A DNA stretch of 64,000 nucleotides from Thraustochytrium sp. TN22 (Eukaryota; Sar; Bigyra; Thraustochytrida; Thraustochytriidae). The first letter of the stretch is position 1, and the number at the start of each line of letters is the position of its first letter. Below, one piece after another: positions 1 to 9,929 of the stretch. The notes beneath the pieces are model-generated. The model saw only the letters and a program-made list of their open reading frames with translations. It made no database searches and was not told the origin of the DNA. Location of the stretch: contig JABLUY010000028.1 of assembly GCA_013306675.1 (NCBI GenBank), positions 140,211-204,210 on the forward strand. The letters are read 5' to 3'. Position numbers and translations under genes: made by a program.

Positions 1-3000
1 GGCGCTCGGCCAGAGCACGCAGCCAGTCCTGCACTGCGGAGGCACGAGGCGCGTCGTCCTTAGCCAGAACGCGCACGAAGACGGTGAAGAGCTCGCGCGC
101 CTTGAGCCGGTAGGCGCTCTCGCGGCTGTCGATGAGTCGGAAGAGCCAGCGGTTGACCTGATGGAGGTCGCGAAAGCGGCGGCGCACGAGCTGGCCTTCA
201 TCGAGAGGGATTGCGAGCGCAGCGCGGTAGCGCACGATGATGCGACAGATGCGGTTCAGCACGCGCTCCGCCACGGCCGCGGTGCCCATGGCCTGGTCGT
301 CCCTGTGCGCGAGGCGGAGGCAGGCCATGGCGTTGTCGAGGAGCTCAAAGACGTGCTCCTCGACCAGATCTTGGTTCTCGCGAAAGTTGCGGTACAGGTT
401 GTCGAAGGCGAGGCAAGCGCCGAGGCGCTGGTATGGGTCCGGGTGGCGCATGAGGAAGTAGATGCGGCGCAGCAGCGAAAGCACGTTGGAGGAGCGCGCG
501 GCGTGGCCGTGGCGACGCGTCTTGACGGACCAGTTGAAGAAGATGCCGACGATTTGCGCGCACATGTCCCGCAGCGAGCCGCCCGCCTTGGACTTGAGGT
601 TCTCCATGGCCGCCTCGAGGAGCGCCATGGCCTCGGCGTTCTCGGCCTCAGCGCCGTGCGCGAACCAGGCGGCCAGCTGCAAGACGAGCGGCCGAAAGAG
701 CTGGCGCGCGACGACCTCGGAGTCCACGGCCAGGTGCAGGAGGCCGGGGAAGAGGTGGCGGTAGGTGGCGCCCATGAGCCCCGGGCTGGCACCGCCGCGG
801 ACCGCTTCGTTGGACTTGCCGACCATGAAGAGCACGAGCGCGTGCAGGAGCTCACAGGAGGCAACCCGGATCTGGCGCTGCGGCGCGTTGCGCGCCAGGT
901 CGAGCGCGCGCGGGACGAGCGGATCAAGCTGCACCGGCAGGGGCTGGCGCTTGAAGCGGAAGCTGAAGGCGATGCGCGGCTGCGTATCCCAGTTGAAGCC
1001 CTCCGCCAGCGTGTCGTCCACGGTGGGCAGCACAAAGCGGTTCACGCCTCCGATGCGGCCCAGAAAGGCCACGACGCGCAGATCCAGCGCCTCCATCGCC
1101 TCGGCGGCGGCCCTGCCGACGCTTCCCTTGCCCTTGCCGCCCTTGAGGCGGCGCTCGCGCTCCGCCTTGATCTCGAAGGTGCGTTGCTTGCCCATATTGG
1201 CCTGCGCCTTGAAGCTGAGAAACTTGCCAAGGTGCGGCAGGATGCGCTGGAGCGCGTCCGTGTCTAGGACGCCCTCGCCGTGCCAGAGCTCGACGGCGTC
1301 CATGGCGCTCGACGAGAGCTCGGGCCAGGCACGGCCGCCGATGTGCAGCGCCGCCACGACGGCGCCTTCAAACTGGCGGGAACGCTCGCGTACCAAGCCC
1401 AGGGGCGCAGACAGGACGCACTGGAGACAGGCGCTGAAGAGCTCGTCTTGGTACTGTTTGGAGCGCATGAAGGCCATGTCCAGGAAGCGGTGCGCGGTCT
1501 CGAAGTAGTCCTCGGACGGCACGCTGAACACGACGCGCATGAGTTTGTAGAACCCACTCACGAGAGGGTACACGGAGGACCGGTCCAGCAGCACGCGCGC
1601 CAGGACGGGCGCCCACTTGACAAGGCGGGTGCGATCCAGGTCTGCGTAGCCCGGGGGCAGCACGCGCTCGCACAACTCTACGAGGTTCAGAAACGTGAGG
1701 TAGTGCGTGGGCTTCTCTGGGACAAGCTTCTCGGCGTTGGCCGCGCTTGACACGGCCTGCACCACGAGCGACGACGTGGAGAGCGCCCCACCCTCCCCGC
1801 TGGCCGCCTTGGCCTCCTCGTCGTCGTCTTCCTCGCCTTGAATCTCGTCCGCGTCGGCGGTGCCGCCGCCGCCGCCGCTCGCCCCGCCTGCGGCGGCGCG
1901 CTCCTCGGGTGTGCGCGGCCGCAAGCCGAGGTTGAGCGCCTGCACCATTTTGGCAACCACCTGCACGAAGTGGTCGAGCAGTTGCGCTTCATGCTTGGCA
2001 TCGCGTGGCCGAGCCGCCGCCCCGTCGTCATCGTCATCGTCCTCCAGCTCATACTTGTTCTCGTTCGGCGAGCCGAGGCGGAAGTCGGCCTGGGCCATCT
2101 CGTCGTCGGCATCCTGGCGAATCGCCGGCGCGGCTTCCAAAGGCGCGGCGGGTTCCTGCGATGGCGGCGTCGTGTGCTGCTCGTTGACCTTCTCGGGGCG
2201 CGCGGCATTCTCTCGTGCCCGAGGGGGCTGTGCGAAGAGAAAGCGCCACAGCGGCACGTAGGCGAAGAGCAGACGAGACTCGCGCGCGCCAGTGACCGGG
2301 TTAAAGAGCGCGAGCCCGGAGGAGGGCGCCGCGGCGGCGCAGGAGCGCACGACGAGGGGACGCACGACGTGCTCAAGCAGGCGGCGCAGCGCCCCGCCCT
2401 TGGGCTGCAGCGCCGCCGCAAGCCCTTTGATGGCGCGCTGCACGGAGTAGCGGTCCCAGCCGTAGAGTGTTGGGAATGCATTGCCGAGGAAGATGACCTC
2501 GCGAGCGAGGTAATCGAGCAGGGCCTGGTCACGCTCGTCGACGAGCGCGGGCGGCAGGTGCTCGATGATGCGCGCGAAGGTGCGCAGGAAGCGCGCGTGG
2601 CGCAGGACCTGCTCGAGGCGCTGCTTGGCCTGGAAGCGGGGGTCGCCACCGGCGCCGGCCTGGTCCGCGAAGAGGTTCTCCAGACCGTCCGCCGCGGACA
2701 GGTCGCCGGGCGCCGCGTCGAGGTCGTCCGCGTCGAGCAGGCCTCCGGTGGAGCTGGCGCCGGCCTCGGTGCTGAGCTGCGAGGGCCGCGCGCGTTCCTC
2801 GCTGCGATCGATGGCATCGCTGGCCTCGCGGAGCAGCTGTAGCAGACGACGCAGCGTGTGCTCGCTCTCGAAGGCGACCACGGCAGGCGCAAAGTAGCCG
2901 TAGCCGTTGATGATGAGCTCCACGTCACGATGCGTGAGGCCGGCGGCGTCCGAGGAGGCGGAGACGGCGGACGCAGCGGCAGCCTCCCGCGTGTGGTCGA

Positions 3001-4099
3001 GGATCTGACGAAAGGTGGCCATGAAGGAGTCCATGAGCGGGCGCGCGGCCTGCTTGCCTTCATCGGTCTGCGCGGCCTCGGCGAGGCTGCGACCGACCGT
3101 CTTGAGCACGGCCAGCGCCGCGCGGTAGCCCGGGTTGCGCACCGGCTGGTGCGAGGAGCGCGAGAGCGCATAGAGGCGGTTGTAGATGTCCTGCGGCGCA
3201 CGCGAAATGTCCTCGGCAAAGAAGGCGACGTGCCGCGTGATGAGCGCCGCGGCCGCGGCCGGGATGATGAAGCGGCGCTGGCCCGGTTGGATGTGCAAGC
3301 ACTTGAGCACGCAGGAGAAAATGGCCGAGCGCTCGTCCGCCTCGGTCGACGCAAAGGCCGTGAGCACGTCACCCAAACACAAGAGCGCGCCCTCCATGAG
3401 CGGCTTGTCCATCTTGGCGTCGGGCAGGTCGACGTTGTTCTTGAGCATGGACAAGCAAACCTCGCGCAGCTTGTGGCCGACAGGCTTCTCCATGCGCTCG
3501 TAGTCCTCAGCCAGCACCTCCGGGAAGCGTCGCGCCAGCACGCCGAGTGTTTCGAGGCACTCGCGGCGGACCGTGCTTCGCGCCTTGGCGCCCGAGTGCG
3601 CCTCGCGAAAGAGCGTGGAGACGACCTTCTTGACCTCGACGGCGTTCTCGTCGAGCGCGAGTCCTGGCACGAGGAAGACGCCGCGCAGCAGCTTGAGCGC
3701 CGCGCACCGCGGCTGGGACCCGCTTTCCGCCCTGGTCGCCATGAAGGCGACCTGGAAGACGTCTTCGGCGTAGTCCTGGACGCCGCGGCGACCCACGCGT
3801 CGCATGTAGCTTGCCAACAGGTCGTACATGCGCTTGCGCAGCTTCATCTCCGCCTCGTTCGCGAGCGACGGGTCCTGTTGCGACAGCCGCATCTCCAAAA
3901 AGTGCAGCAGCCCCGGCCGCTCGTTGCGCCGGAACAGCAGGTGCGAGCACTCGTACACATCGCGTCCCGCCGGGTCCACGCTCAGCAGCGTGTCGTCCAG
4001 GTCGTCCACCAGCAGGTCGAAGGAGCTGTCGAAGCGCTCGCTCGCCGCGTACAGCTCCGCCAGCTTCTCGTGCAGCGCCTGGTGGGCCTGCAGCTCCAT
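1..4099 (-). CDS. PRKDC: DNA-dependent protein kinase catalytic subunit, N-terminal part (partial)
   Basis: The minus frame starting at the ATG at 4099 stays open to the left edge, giving about 1366 N-terminal residues with no stop. The 3' part, including the PI3K-like kinase domain, lies outside the window. The protein is helical-repeat (HEAT-like) throughout. Several blocks match animal DNA-PKcs closely and in the same order: a segment reading FLNLVELCERVLP, then PLVSGFYKLM, then RLGACLAFDNLYRNFRE followed by LLDNAMACLRLAHRDDQ. The family is a giant PIKK recruited by Ku to DNA ends for non-homologous end joining in the nucleus. An acidic low-complexity insert encoded around 1790-1860 is lineage-specific. 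It is divergent from the hydrolase at 5343. Family assignment rests on remembered conserved blocks, not on a search; the start could be slightly upstream. Confidence 0.85.
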   Translation of the reverse strand, partial: MELQAHQALHEKLAELYAASERFDSSFDLLVDDLDDTLLSVDPAGRDVYECSHLLFRRNERPGLLHFLEMRLSQQDPSLANEAEMKLRKRMYDLLASYMRRVGRRGVQDYAEDVFQVAFMATRAESGSQPRCAALKLLRGVFLVPGLALDENAVEVKKVVSTLFREAHSGAKARSTVRRECLETLGVLARRFPEVLAEDYERMEKPVGHKLREVCLSMLKNNVDLPDAKMDKPLMEGALLCLGDVLTAFASTEADERSAIFSCVLKCLHIQPGQRRFIIPAAAAALITRHVAFFAEDISRAPQDIYNRLYALSRSSHQPVRNPGYRAALAVLKTVGRSLAEAAQTDEGKQAARPLMDSFMATFRQILDHTREAAAASAVSASSDAAGLTHRDVELIINGYGYFAPAVVAFESEHTLRRLLQLLREASDAIDRSEERARPSQLSTEAGASSTGGLLDADDLDAAPGDLSAADGLENLFADQAGAGGDPRFQAKQRLEQVLRHARFLRTFARIIEHLPPALVDERDQALLDYLAREVIFLGNAFPTLYGWDRYSVQRAIKGLAAALQPKGGALRRLLEHVVRPLVVRSCAAAAPSSGLALFNPVTGARESRLLFAYVPLWRFLFAQPPRARENAARPEKVNEQHTTPPSQEPAAPLEAAPAIRQDADDEMAQADFRLGSPNENKYELEDDDDDDGAAARPRDAKHEAQLLDHFVQVVAKMVQALNLGLRPRTPEERAAAGGASGGGGGTADADEIQGEEDDDEEAKAASGEGGALSTSSLVVQAVSSAANAEKLVPEKPTHYLTFLNLVELCERVLPPGYADLDRTRLVKWAPVLARVLLDRSSVYPLVSGFYKLMRVVFSVPSEDYFETAHRFLDMAFMRSKQYQDELFSACLQCVLSAPLGLVRERSRQFEGAVVAALHIGGRAWPELSSSAMDAVELWHGEGVLDTDALQRILPHLGKFLSFKAQANMGKQRTFEIKAERERRLKGGKGKGSVGRAAAEAMEALDLRVVAFLGRIGGVNRFVLPTVDDTLAEGFNWDTQPRIAFSFRFKRQPLPVQLDPLVPRALDLARNAPQRQIRVASCELLHALVLFMVGKSNEAVRGGASPGLMGATYRHLFPGLLHLAVDSEVVARQLFRPLVLQLAAWFAHGAEAENAEAMALLEAAMENLKSKAGGSLRDMCAQIVGIFFNWSVKTRRHGHAARSSNVLSLLRRIYFLMRHPDPYQRLGACLAFDNLYRNFRENQDLVEEHVFELLDNAMACLRLAHRDDQAMGTAAVAERVLNRICRIIVRYRAALAIPLDEGQLVRRRFRDLHQVNRWLFRLIDSRESAYRLKARELFTVFVRVLAKDDAPRASAVQDWLRALAER

Positions 4100-5342
4100 C
4101 GCCTCGCCTGCCCCTTCGCGCGCGTGCCGGCGTGCGTGCGGGCTGCCGCTTGCGGGCGCGCGGCAGCCGCTGCTGCGGCCCCGCGCCGCCCCCCACTCCG
4201 CGCCGCCGCGCCGCGCGGCACTAGCTGCACTGTCACTGCGGTGGGTGGAGAACTTGAACTTGCCGTGGTTGCGCTGCAGTGGTTGCTCAGGCTGGTTGCG
4301 CTGGCTGCAAGGAACGCAAGATCAAATCGTTCCAGTCAGCCAGATCAAAGCACCCACTGGCAGGCGCGGGATCGAGACCGGGGCAAGGCATCAGGAGACG
4401 GAGCAGGAGATAAGAGAGAGTTCCAGGGCATGGTGAACGAGCTGGAGGCGCAGACCGTGGAGCGCGAAAAAAGAGCACTCCGAGCTCGCTTGGAGACTCT
4501 TGCCTGTCCCACATCGCGTGTGGACGCACATCGACGCAGGACCACGCGCGCATCCCCCCTTTTTAGCTACTAGGCCTAAAGCGAAAGTAACAAACTGCTC
4601 AGTGAGGCCGCAGACATAAGATGCATGAGAGCCGTCGCTCACACTCTTTGAGCTCCGAGCGCCTCCGAGCTCCACGTGTAAGGTTCTCGTATCCAGGCAT
4701 CAGCTCCAAAGACAACGACTGCCTCCACTTGACGGGAGCCACCATCCGACCCCTGGCCCAAGTCAGTCAGCCGCCGCCGCCTGCCGCCGCCGAAGGTCGC
4801 CGTGTAGCCTGCCAGGGAGCGAGCGACCAGTGGGAGGATCCGCCGCCGAGGCGCCACCTGCCTTGTCGCTGCCAAGTGGCGGCAGCGGCCTTGGCGGCCA
4901 CGCAGCAGATGAAGAGGGCAGCGGCAAGCGCGTAGAGCTGCGCGCCGGGCCGCCCTTCAAGTTGTCATTATCTTCTGACTGTGACGTGCTTTGCGCCCAC
5001 TGTCATCGGCCTCCGCCTGCCTCCGCCTGGTCCGGGCGTCCCCGCGATGGCTCGAATTCGTCGCACACTCCCTCTCGGGCATCTCGTGATCAGCGACGCG
5101 TGTCAATCCGACGCTTCCTGGCGGACACGGCGTGGGAAGCCAACAAACCCCGCGCGAGAGGGCGGCACGGCGCGGCACGGCGCGGCGCGGCGCGGCGCGG
5201 CGCGGCGTGAGGTTGCGTTGCGTTGCGTTGCGTGGCGTGGCGTGGCGTTGCGTGGCGTGGCGTGGCAGAGCGGGAGTTGCGACAAGGCTCAGCCGGCTAG
5301 CGTGGAGTACGTGCGTGTACGGCGAGGTCGCTTCTGGACAGA
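4100..5342. other. Divergent intergenic region between DNA-PKcs and the alpha/beta hydrolase
   Basis: No convincing gene; the short ORFs here have random arginine/serine-rich composition. It should carry the promoters of both flanking genes. It holds a pentanucleotide array at 5161-5265 and a CCCACTGGCAG motif at 4353-4363. Confidence 0.6.
5161..5265. repeat. Pentanucleotide array (GGCGC/GGCAC grading into GTTGC/GTGGC)
   Basis: About 20 five-base units in a row. The left half is GGCGC and GGCAC units, the right half GTTGC and GTGGC units, as if one array drifted by C-to-T type changes. It lies 80-180 bases upstream of the hydrolase ATG. Confidence 0.9.
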
Positions 5343-6326
5343 ATGGTCTTCACGGAGCTGGAGACTGGCGCGCTCCGGTCGGCGCCCGGCGCGGAAACTG
5401 CGTGGATGGCGCTGACGCTGGGCGCAGCAACCTCGGTGCAGCGCGGCACGCTGATCGTGTTCACGCACGCGAATGGTTTTTGCAAGGAGATGTGGCTGCC
5501 CATCTGCGACCTGCTGCGGCAGGGCGTGAACTTGGACCGCGTGCCGCTGGACCTGCTGCTCGTTGACCTGCCGGGCCACGGCGACTCGGCGCGGCTGCCA
5601 TTCCCTTTCGACACGGACGACCTGGGCATGGGCGTGCTGCGCGCGCTGGACGAATTCAGAGCGCGCGTAAAGGGCACCTTCGACCAAGTGGTCGCGGTGG
5701 GCCACTCCATCGGCGGGTCGGCGGCGCTAAGCGCGCAGGTCCTGCGGCCAGGCACCTTCCAGCGCATGCTGCTGTTCGAGCCCATCATGATGCCTCGCGG
5801 AGAGGACGGCGACTTTTATCGCAAGGACGACCTGCCGATGGTAGCGAACACCCTCCGGCGGCGCAAGGTGTTTGAGAGCCGTGAGGCCGCAGTGGAGAAC
5901 TGGCGCGGCAAGGGCGCGTACGCGGGCTGGGCTCCGGGCCTCCTGGAGCTCTTTGCACGGCATGCGTTGCGCGACCTGGAGGACGGCACGGTGACTCTCA
6001 AGTGCGACCCTCGCGACGAGGCGGAGATTTATGCTGGTCGCGTCAAGACGCTCGGCACGCTCGGCCAGGTGCGCTGCCCGGTGCGCGTGCTGGTGGGTGC
6101 GGACAGCTGGCATATGCCGGTGGAGAAAGTGCGCGCCTTTCACCCGGAGTACAAGTACCCGGGCGGCTTCGAGGTGATGCCAGGCGAGAACCACTTTCTC
6201 CCCATGACGCGCCCGGACGTGATGACGGATCGCGTCATCGAGTGCTTTTCGTTTCCGCGCGACCCTCTTGCGGGCGGGGCTGCCCCTGACGCTGCTGCGG
6301 CACCCAAGCCCGAAAGCAAGCTTTGA
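5343..6326 (+). CDS. Alpha/beta hydrolase fold protein
   Basis: A 327-residue single-exon protein with a complete alpha/beta-hydrolase layout. HANGFCKEMW near residue 40 is the oxyanion-hole region. DLPGHGDSARLP follows the second core strand. The nucleophile elbow is GHSIGG with Ser122, the acid is probably the Asp near residue 254 (VGADSW), and the catalytic His is His284 in GENHFLP. There is no signal peptide or membrane segment, so it is probably soluble and cytosolic. The family includes esterases, lipases and haloperoxidase-like enzymes; the substrate cannot be read from the sequence. An AATAAA follows directly after the stop codon (6327-6332) and may serve as polyadenylation signal. 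Confidence 0.88.
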   Translation: MVFTELETGALRSAPGAETAWMALTLGAATSVQRGTLIVFTHANGFCKEMWLPICDLLRQGVNLDRVPLDLLLVDLPGHGDSARLPFPFDTDDLGMGVLRALDEFRARVKGTFDQVVAVGHSIGGSAALSAQVLRPGTFQRMLLFEPIMMPRGEDGDFYRKDDLPMVANTLRRRKVFESREAAVENWRGKGAYAGWAPGLLELFARHALRDLEDGTVTLKCDPRDEAEIYAGRVKTLGTLGQVRCPVRVLVGADSWHMPVEKVRAFHPEYKYPGGFEVMPGENHFLPMTRPDVMTDRVIECFSFPRDPLAGGAAPDAAAAPKPESKL

Positions 6327-6332
6327 ATAAAG
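6327..6332 (+). promoter_or_regulatory. AATAAA, possible polyadenylation signal of the hydrolase gene
   Basis: An exact AATAAA hexamer abuts the TGA stop (6324-6326). AT-rich hexamers are rare in this GC-rich DNA. Whether this organism uses AATAAA is not shown by the other genes here. Confidence 0.35.
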
Positions 6333-6607
6333 GCATAGAATGAGCGGCCCAGCCCGGCCCGGCCCGCGCCCGGGGGAGAGGGTGAATGCTCGGTGAAAAG
6401 GGTCACGCTTCGCTCTGCGCATCCAAGCGTTTCAAAATGGGCCGCGTCCAGGAGATCTCTCCAAGTCCAACCCGGCGTAGAGCAGCAAGGTAAGCGGACG
6501 GCGATTCCACGTGAGTTTCTGTCTGTCCTTTGTTCTTTTTTCAGGTGCACCATCAGGGAAACATGGGATGGGCGGCATTGCCTGGCGAGGCCGGCGCGCG
6601 CCTCGGT

Positions 6608-8125
6608 TCACCGTGCGGAGTAGCGGTGCGCAAAGTTGGACACGTCGGACCTGACCTTGGCGCCGATCTCAGCGAAGAAACCGGCGGCGTCCTGGAGGTC
6701 GCCGCTGCCGGAGCGGCCGGCGGGACCGCGACCGCCCTGGGCCTCGGGGTCGCGGCCGAAATAGGCGTCGGAAGAGATGGAGCTGGCGCCGGAGAACTTG
6801 CTAAGCTGCTGCTCGCGGGCCTGGCGCTCCTCGAGCGACTCATCCGTGTCACGGAAGAACTCTGAGGACGAGATGCCCTTGGCGTTCTTGAAGCGGCCGA
6901 GCGAGTCGTTGACGCGGTCGTCGCCCGCCGCGTTGGTGGCCCCGCCCGTGATGCTAAAGCCGCCCGTGCCGCTGCCAGCACCACCTCCAGAGGTGGTGCT
7001 CGAGACGCTCGTGGCGCTCTTGGGCTCAACTGGGGTGCGTGAGTACCTGGACTGCGGCTCCTCGGGCGCGCGGATCGGTGGTGCAAGTGGCTTTGGCGCG
7101 GGCTCCTTCAAAAGATCGTCGAAGTCTTGCTTGGACACGGCGGCCGTGGAGGCCTTGGCGGTGACGCGCTGCGCGCCGAGGCCGGCCTTTTTCCTGCGGT
7201 TCGTGGGCGGCCGGCGCGCACGCGTCAGCGCCGCGGCCTTCTTCGCGAGCGCCTCCTCGTCGGCGTCCGCGGCCGAGGCGCCGCCGCCCACCTTGAGGCC
7301 CGACATGGCTGAGGTGGCCGCCGCGACAGGCGCGGGCGCCGGCGCCGGCGCCGGCGCCGGAGCGGGCGCCTCGGAGGGGGCTGTGGCAGCGACTGGCGCG
7401 GATGGCTCGAGCTTGGGCGTGGGCTTGCGCTGCACAGGCGGCGCGCCGTCGCTGGTCGCAGCGGCCGGGGCCTCGGCCTCGCTACTGTTGCTGCTGCCAA
7501 CGTCGGGCGTGCGCGTGCGCTGCGGCGGCGTGACGCCGGCCAGGTTGCCGGCACTGGGGGGCGGCGCGACGACCGCGGCGGTGGCGGCCACCATGGCCGG
7601 CGAGGGCGTGCTGCCGCGCGAGGGCGGCGGCGTGTTCTCGCGGATGAGCTCGTCCAGGCCCTTGTCGCCGCCAAGCTGCGCCGCCGAGAGCTTCTTCTTG
7701 GCCGCAGTCTCGCCCACGTGCAGCAGGTCGTCGAGGTTGGCCGCCTCGACCTCCTTGTAGAGCGCGCGATGGTACTTTTTGGCGGTGCTGGAGTGGTACT
7801 TTTCCTCAAAGTCCTGGGATCCGGTCGTGCGCCAGCCGTGCTGCTTGAAGAACTCCGTGGCGCGGCGGTTGCCACCCAGGAACATGGCCTTGAGGTGCTC
7901 CGGCTTCCACGTGTCCATCTCCGCGCTGCGCACGTACGAGACGTGCGTGCCGAGCGCGCGGTGCCGCCCGCTGCAGTCGAGGCAGATGAAGACGCCATAC
8001 GTCGCCGAGCACCATCGCGGGTTCTTGCTCGGGCAGTCGAAGCACGTCTTGTTCTCCGGCTTGGTGCGCAGCCGCAGCAGCTGCTCCTTGCACGTCTTCG
8101 CGTCCACGTACCCGGCGAGGCTCAT
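6608..8125 (-). CDS. ArfGAP2/3 (Glo3)-type ADP-ribosylation factor GTPase-activating protein
   Basis: I start the 505-residue protein at the ATG at 8125, where homology begins (MSLAGYVDAK). An open extension to 8284 is arginine/alanine-rich and looks like leader DNA. Residues 1-120 form an ArfGAP zinc finger: Cys28-x2-Cys31-x16-Cys48-x2-Cys51, then SGRHRALG with the arginine finger at Arg55. The middle is a low-complexity Ala/Pro/Ser linker with an (AP)n run. The C-terminus carries ISSDAYFGRD, resembling the regulatory motif of Glo3/ArfGAP2/3, which act on Arf1 in COPI coats at the Golgi. Function is by family; the C-terminal motif makes the Glo3 class more likely than ArfGAP1. Confidence 0.9.
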   Translation of the reverse strand: MSLAGYVDAKTCKEQLLRLRTKPENKTCFDCPSKNPRWCSATYGVFICLDCSGRHRALGTHVSYVRSAEMDTWKPEHLKAMFLGGNRRATEFFKQHGWRTTGSQDFEEKYHSSTAKKYHRALYKEVEAANLDDLLHVGETAAKKKLSAAQLGGDKGLDELIRENTPPPSRGSTPSPAMVAATAAVVAPPPSAGNLAGVTPPQRTRTPDVGSSNSSEAEAPAAATSDGAPPVQRKPTPKLEPSAPVAATAPSEAPAPAPAPAPAPAPVAAATSAMSGLKVGGGASAADADEEALAKKAAALTRARRPPTNRRKKAGLGAQRVTAKASTAAVSKQDFDDLLKEPAPKPLAPPIRAPEEPQSRYSRTPVEPKSATSVSSTTSGGGAGSGTGGFSITGGATNAAGDDRVNDSLGRFKNAKGISSSEFFRDTDESLEERQAREQQLSKFSGASSISSDAYFGRDPEAQGGRGPAGRSGSGDLQDAAGFFAEIGAKVRSDVSNFAHRYSAR

Positions 8126-8875
8126 GGTCGCCGCCCTCTGCTGGCCGCCACGGCCGCCCTGCCCTGCTGGCGCTTCGGCAACTCCAAGTCCTCGCTGCCG
8201 CCGCTGGAGGGCGAGGGACGAGCGAGCACAGGCGGGGCGCGCGGGTGGCCGGCGCGGCGCGACGCGGCGGGCGTCAGCGCGCACGCGCGCGCGCGGGCCG
8301 GCGACGCTGGATGATACTACGCGTGAGCGAGTTATGCCTCCCTGAGCTGGCTGTTGTTGTCGAGCCGGTAGCGTTGCGCTTGTTCCGTACGGTTCCTTGT
8401 TGGAGCGCAGACGTTACCATGAAGCGAACCAACGCAAATCCTGCAAAAACCAAAGCAAACCTTGTTTCGTTCGCAACGTATCAAAGTCTGCTCCGCACTT
8501 GGTGCCAGACAGAGAGTGTCTTCTTGAGAGAAATCTATCTTACATGCTTGAAAGAAGGAAAAAGGCAGCTTTGTGGTGTGTAGAGCAGGAAAAGATCGAG
8601 ACTGCGATGCGGCACGGCTTTCTCACGTCCAAATTCAAAGACTCCGTCACGGCGCGGGCTCTTCGTTCCAAACGACAGCCTGTGAGCAGGGACACTCAAC
8701 GATCACGACGTCACCATTCAAAAGCTTCGTCACGGTGTGGGCTTTCCTGGGCCAGAGCGCCGCCGAAGTTGGGCATGGTGACAACTTGGTGCGGCACTAC
8801 GCAGTCTGCCTCCAGACAGGCGCGCTCCATCATTTCGCCCTTGCCGCAGGCAGTGCATCAGGCTCTGGCTCCATG
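8126..8875. other. Intergenic region upstream of ArfGAP, downstream of the MESD-like gene
   Basis: No supported gene. A CAAGTCCTC motif lies at 8185-8193, about 60 bases upstream of the ArfGAP start. The stretch 8390-8870 is less GC-rich than the coding DNA and has only short, unconserved ORFs. Confidence 0.5.
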
Positions 8876-9520
8876 TCATAATTCGTCCTTCTTCAAGTCG
8901 GGCGTTTTCTGCTGCCGTCGGCGTCGTCGTCGTCGCCGACGACGACGAGACGTACCCTCGGACGGTGTGGAAATTTGGGCCGCGTCAGGGTGCTCGTGGG
9001 CGCCGTCCTGCCAGTGGATGCTATCAACCTCGGGCTGGGCGCTGATGAGGTCGTAGACGTCCTTCGCATGCCATCCCTTCTGCAAGGTGACAACGAGCTT
9101 GCGTGGCTCGAGCTTGAAAACGCCGAGGTCGACGCCGCCGGTCTTGGCAAGGCGCTTGAGGCGGTCCCCGAACTCCACCGTGGCACGATCTGCGTCCTCC
9201 TCCTCCGCGTCGTCGTCATCGTCGTCGCCGCCGCTGCCACCTTGACCGGCAGCGACGTCTCGCAGCTGCACAAACATCATGGTTGCGCCAAGCTGACCCT
9301 GCTCCTCCTTGTGTGTGACCTCTTCGTAGAGCGCCTCGCCGGCCGTGCGCAGCTCGGCCGGGTCGTCGCCGGCCTCGAGCTCGCGCTCAATTCGGGCCCA
9401 GTCCTCCGCCTTCATGTCTCGCCACCGGCGGCCGGCAGGCAGACCGGAAGCGGCCGTGGCCAGCGCCAGCGCCAGCGCCAACGCGCAGGCTGCGAGCCGC
9501 GCCCCCGCGGCCCGCCGCAT
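8876..9520 (-). CDS. MESD/Boca-like endoplasmic reticulum chaperone with KDEL tail
   Basis: A 214-residue secretory protein if started at the ATG at 9520. A hydrophobic signal peptide follows (RRAAGARLAACALALALA), then WRDMKAEDWARIERELEAGD. A TMMFVQLRD segment resembles the LMMFV strand of animal MESD, followed by an acidic insert and a C-terminal helical part (HAKDVYDLISAQPEV). The last four residues are KDEL, an ER-retrieval signal like the REDL/HDEL tails of MESD. Animal MESD helps fold beta-propeller/EGF modules of LDL-receptor family proteins. Odd: a run of about 11 arginines just before the tail, encoded by a triplet repeat at about 8918-8950. Family call is by motif order and topology; the client here is unknown. 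Confidence 0.65.
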   Translation of the reverse strand: MRRAAGARLAACALALALALATAASGLPAGRRWRDMKAEDWARIERELEAGDDPAELRTAGEALYEEVTHKEEQGQLGATMMFVQLRDVAAGQGGSGGDDDDDDAEEEDADRATVEFGDRLKRLAKTGGVDLGVFKLEPRKLVVTLQKGWHAKDVYDLISAQPEVDSIHWQDGAHEHPDAAQISTPSEGTSRRRRRRRRRRRQQKTPDLKKDEL

Positions 9521-9929
9521 CGCGCCCGGAGCGACGCGAGAGACCGCGCGGTCCCGACGAGTGCCTGTCAAACTGTCTGTTGCCGGTCTGGAGTGCCGCT
9601 GGCATCGCATCACATTACATCGTGCGTGTACGAGGCCGAGGAGGGCATGGTGGCGTGCGCGGCGAAGGCATTCTGACTCGGGGACGAGCGTGCAAAAAGA
9701 GAACATACATGATCATGAATTTGGCGGAGAGAAACCAGATGTGGGGCGAAGTGCAGGCAGCAGCTATGGCTACAGGCACGAGCTCCAGGATTGGGCAGGG
9801 ACGCAAGACGCCCTGAAGGACTGCGGCGTCAATCTGCGCCGCGCCGCGCCGCGCCGCGCCGCGTCGCCTCGGGGCAATCAGGCAGCCATAGAGAGAGGGC
9901 CTTTGATGGCATCAGGGCCTCGGACGGCA
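9521..9929. other. Intergenic region with a (GCGCC)n array
   Basis: No gene seen. A pure pentanucleotide array lies at 9836-9867, about 320 bases upstream of the MESD-like start and 65 bases past the stop of the next gene. Confidence 0.6.
9836..9867. repeat. (GCGCC)n pentanucleotide array
   Basis: Six near-perfect GCGCC units. Same pentamer family as arrays at 5161, 14791, 16336, 27058, 39260 and 58145. Confidence 0.85.

Noticed and set aside
1-1267. Plus-strand 368-codon frame at the left edge
   Set aside because: Antisense of the DNA-PKcs gene, which has conserved blocks in its own frame and no stop to the window edge.
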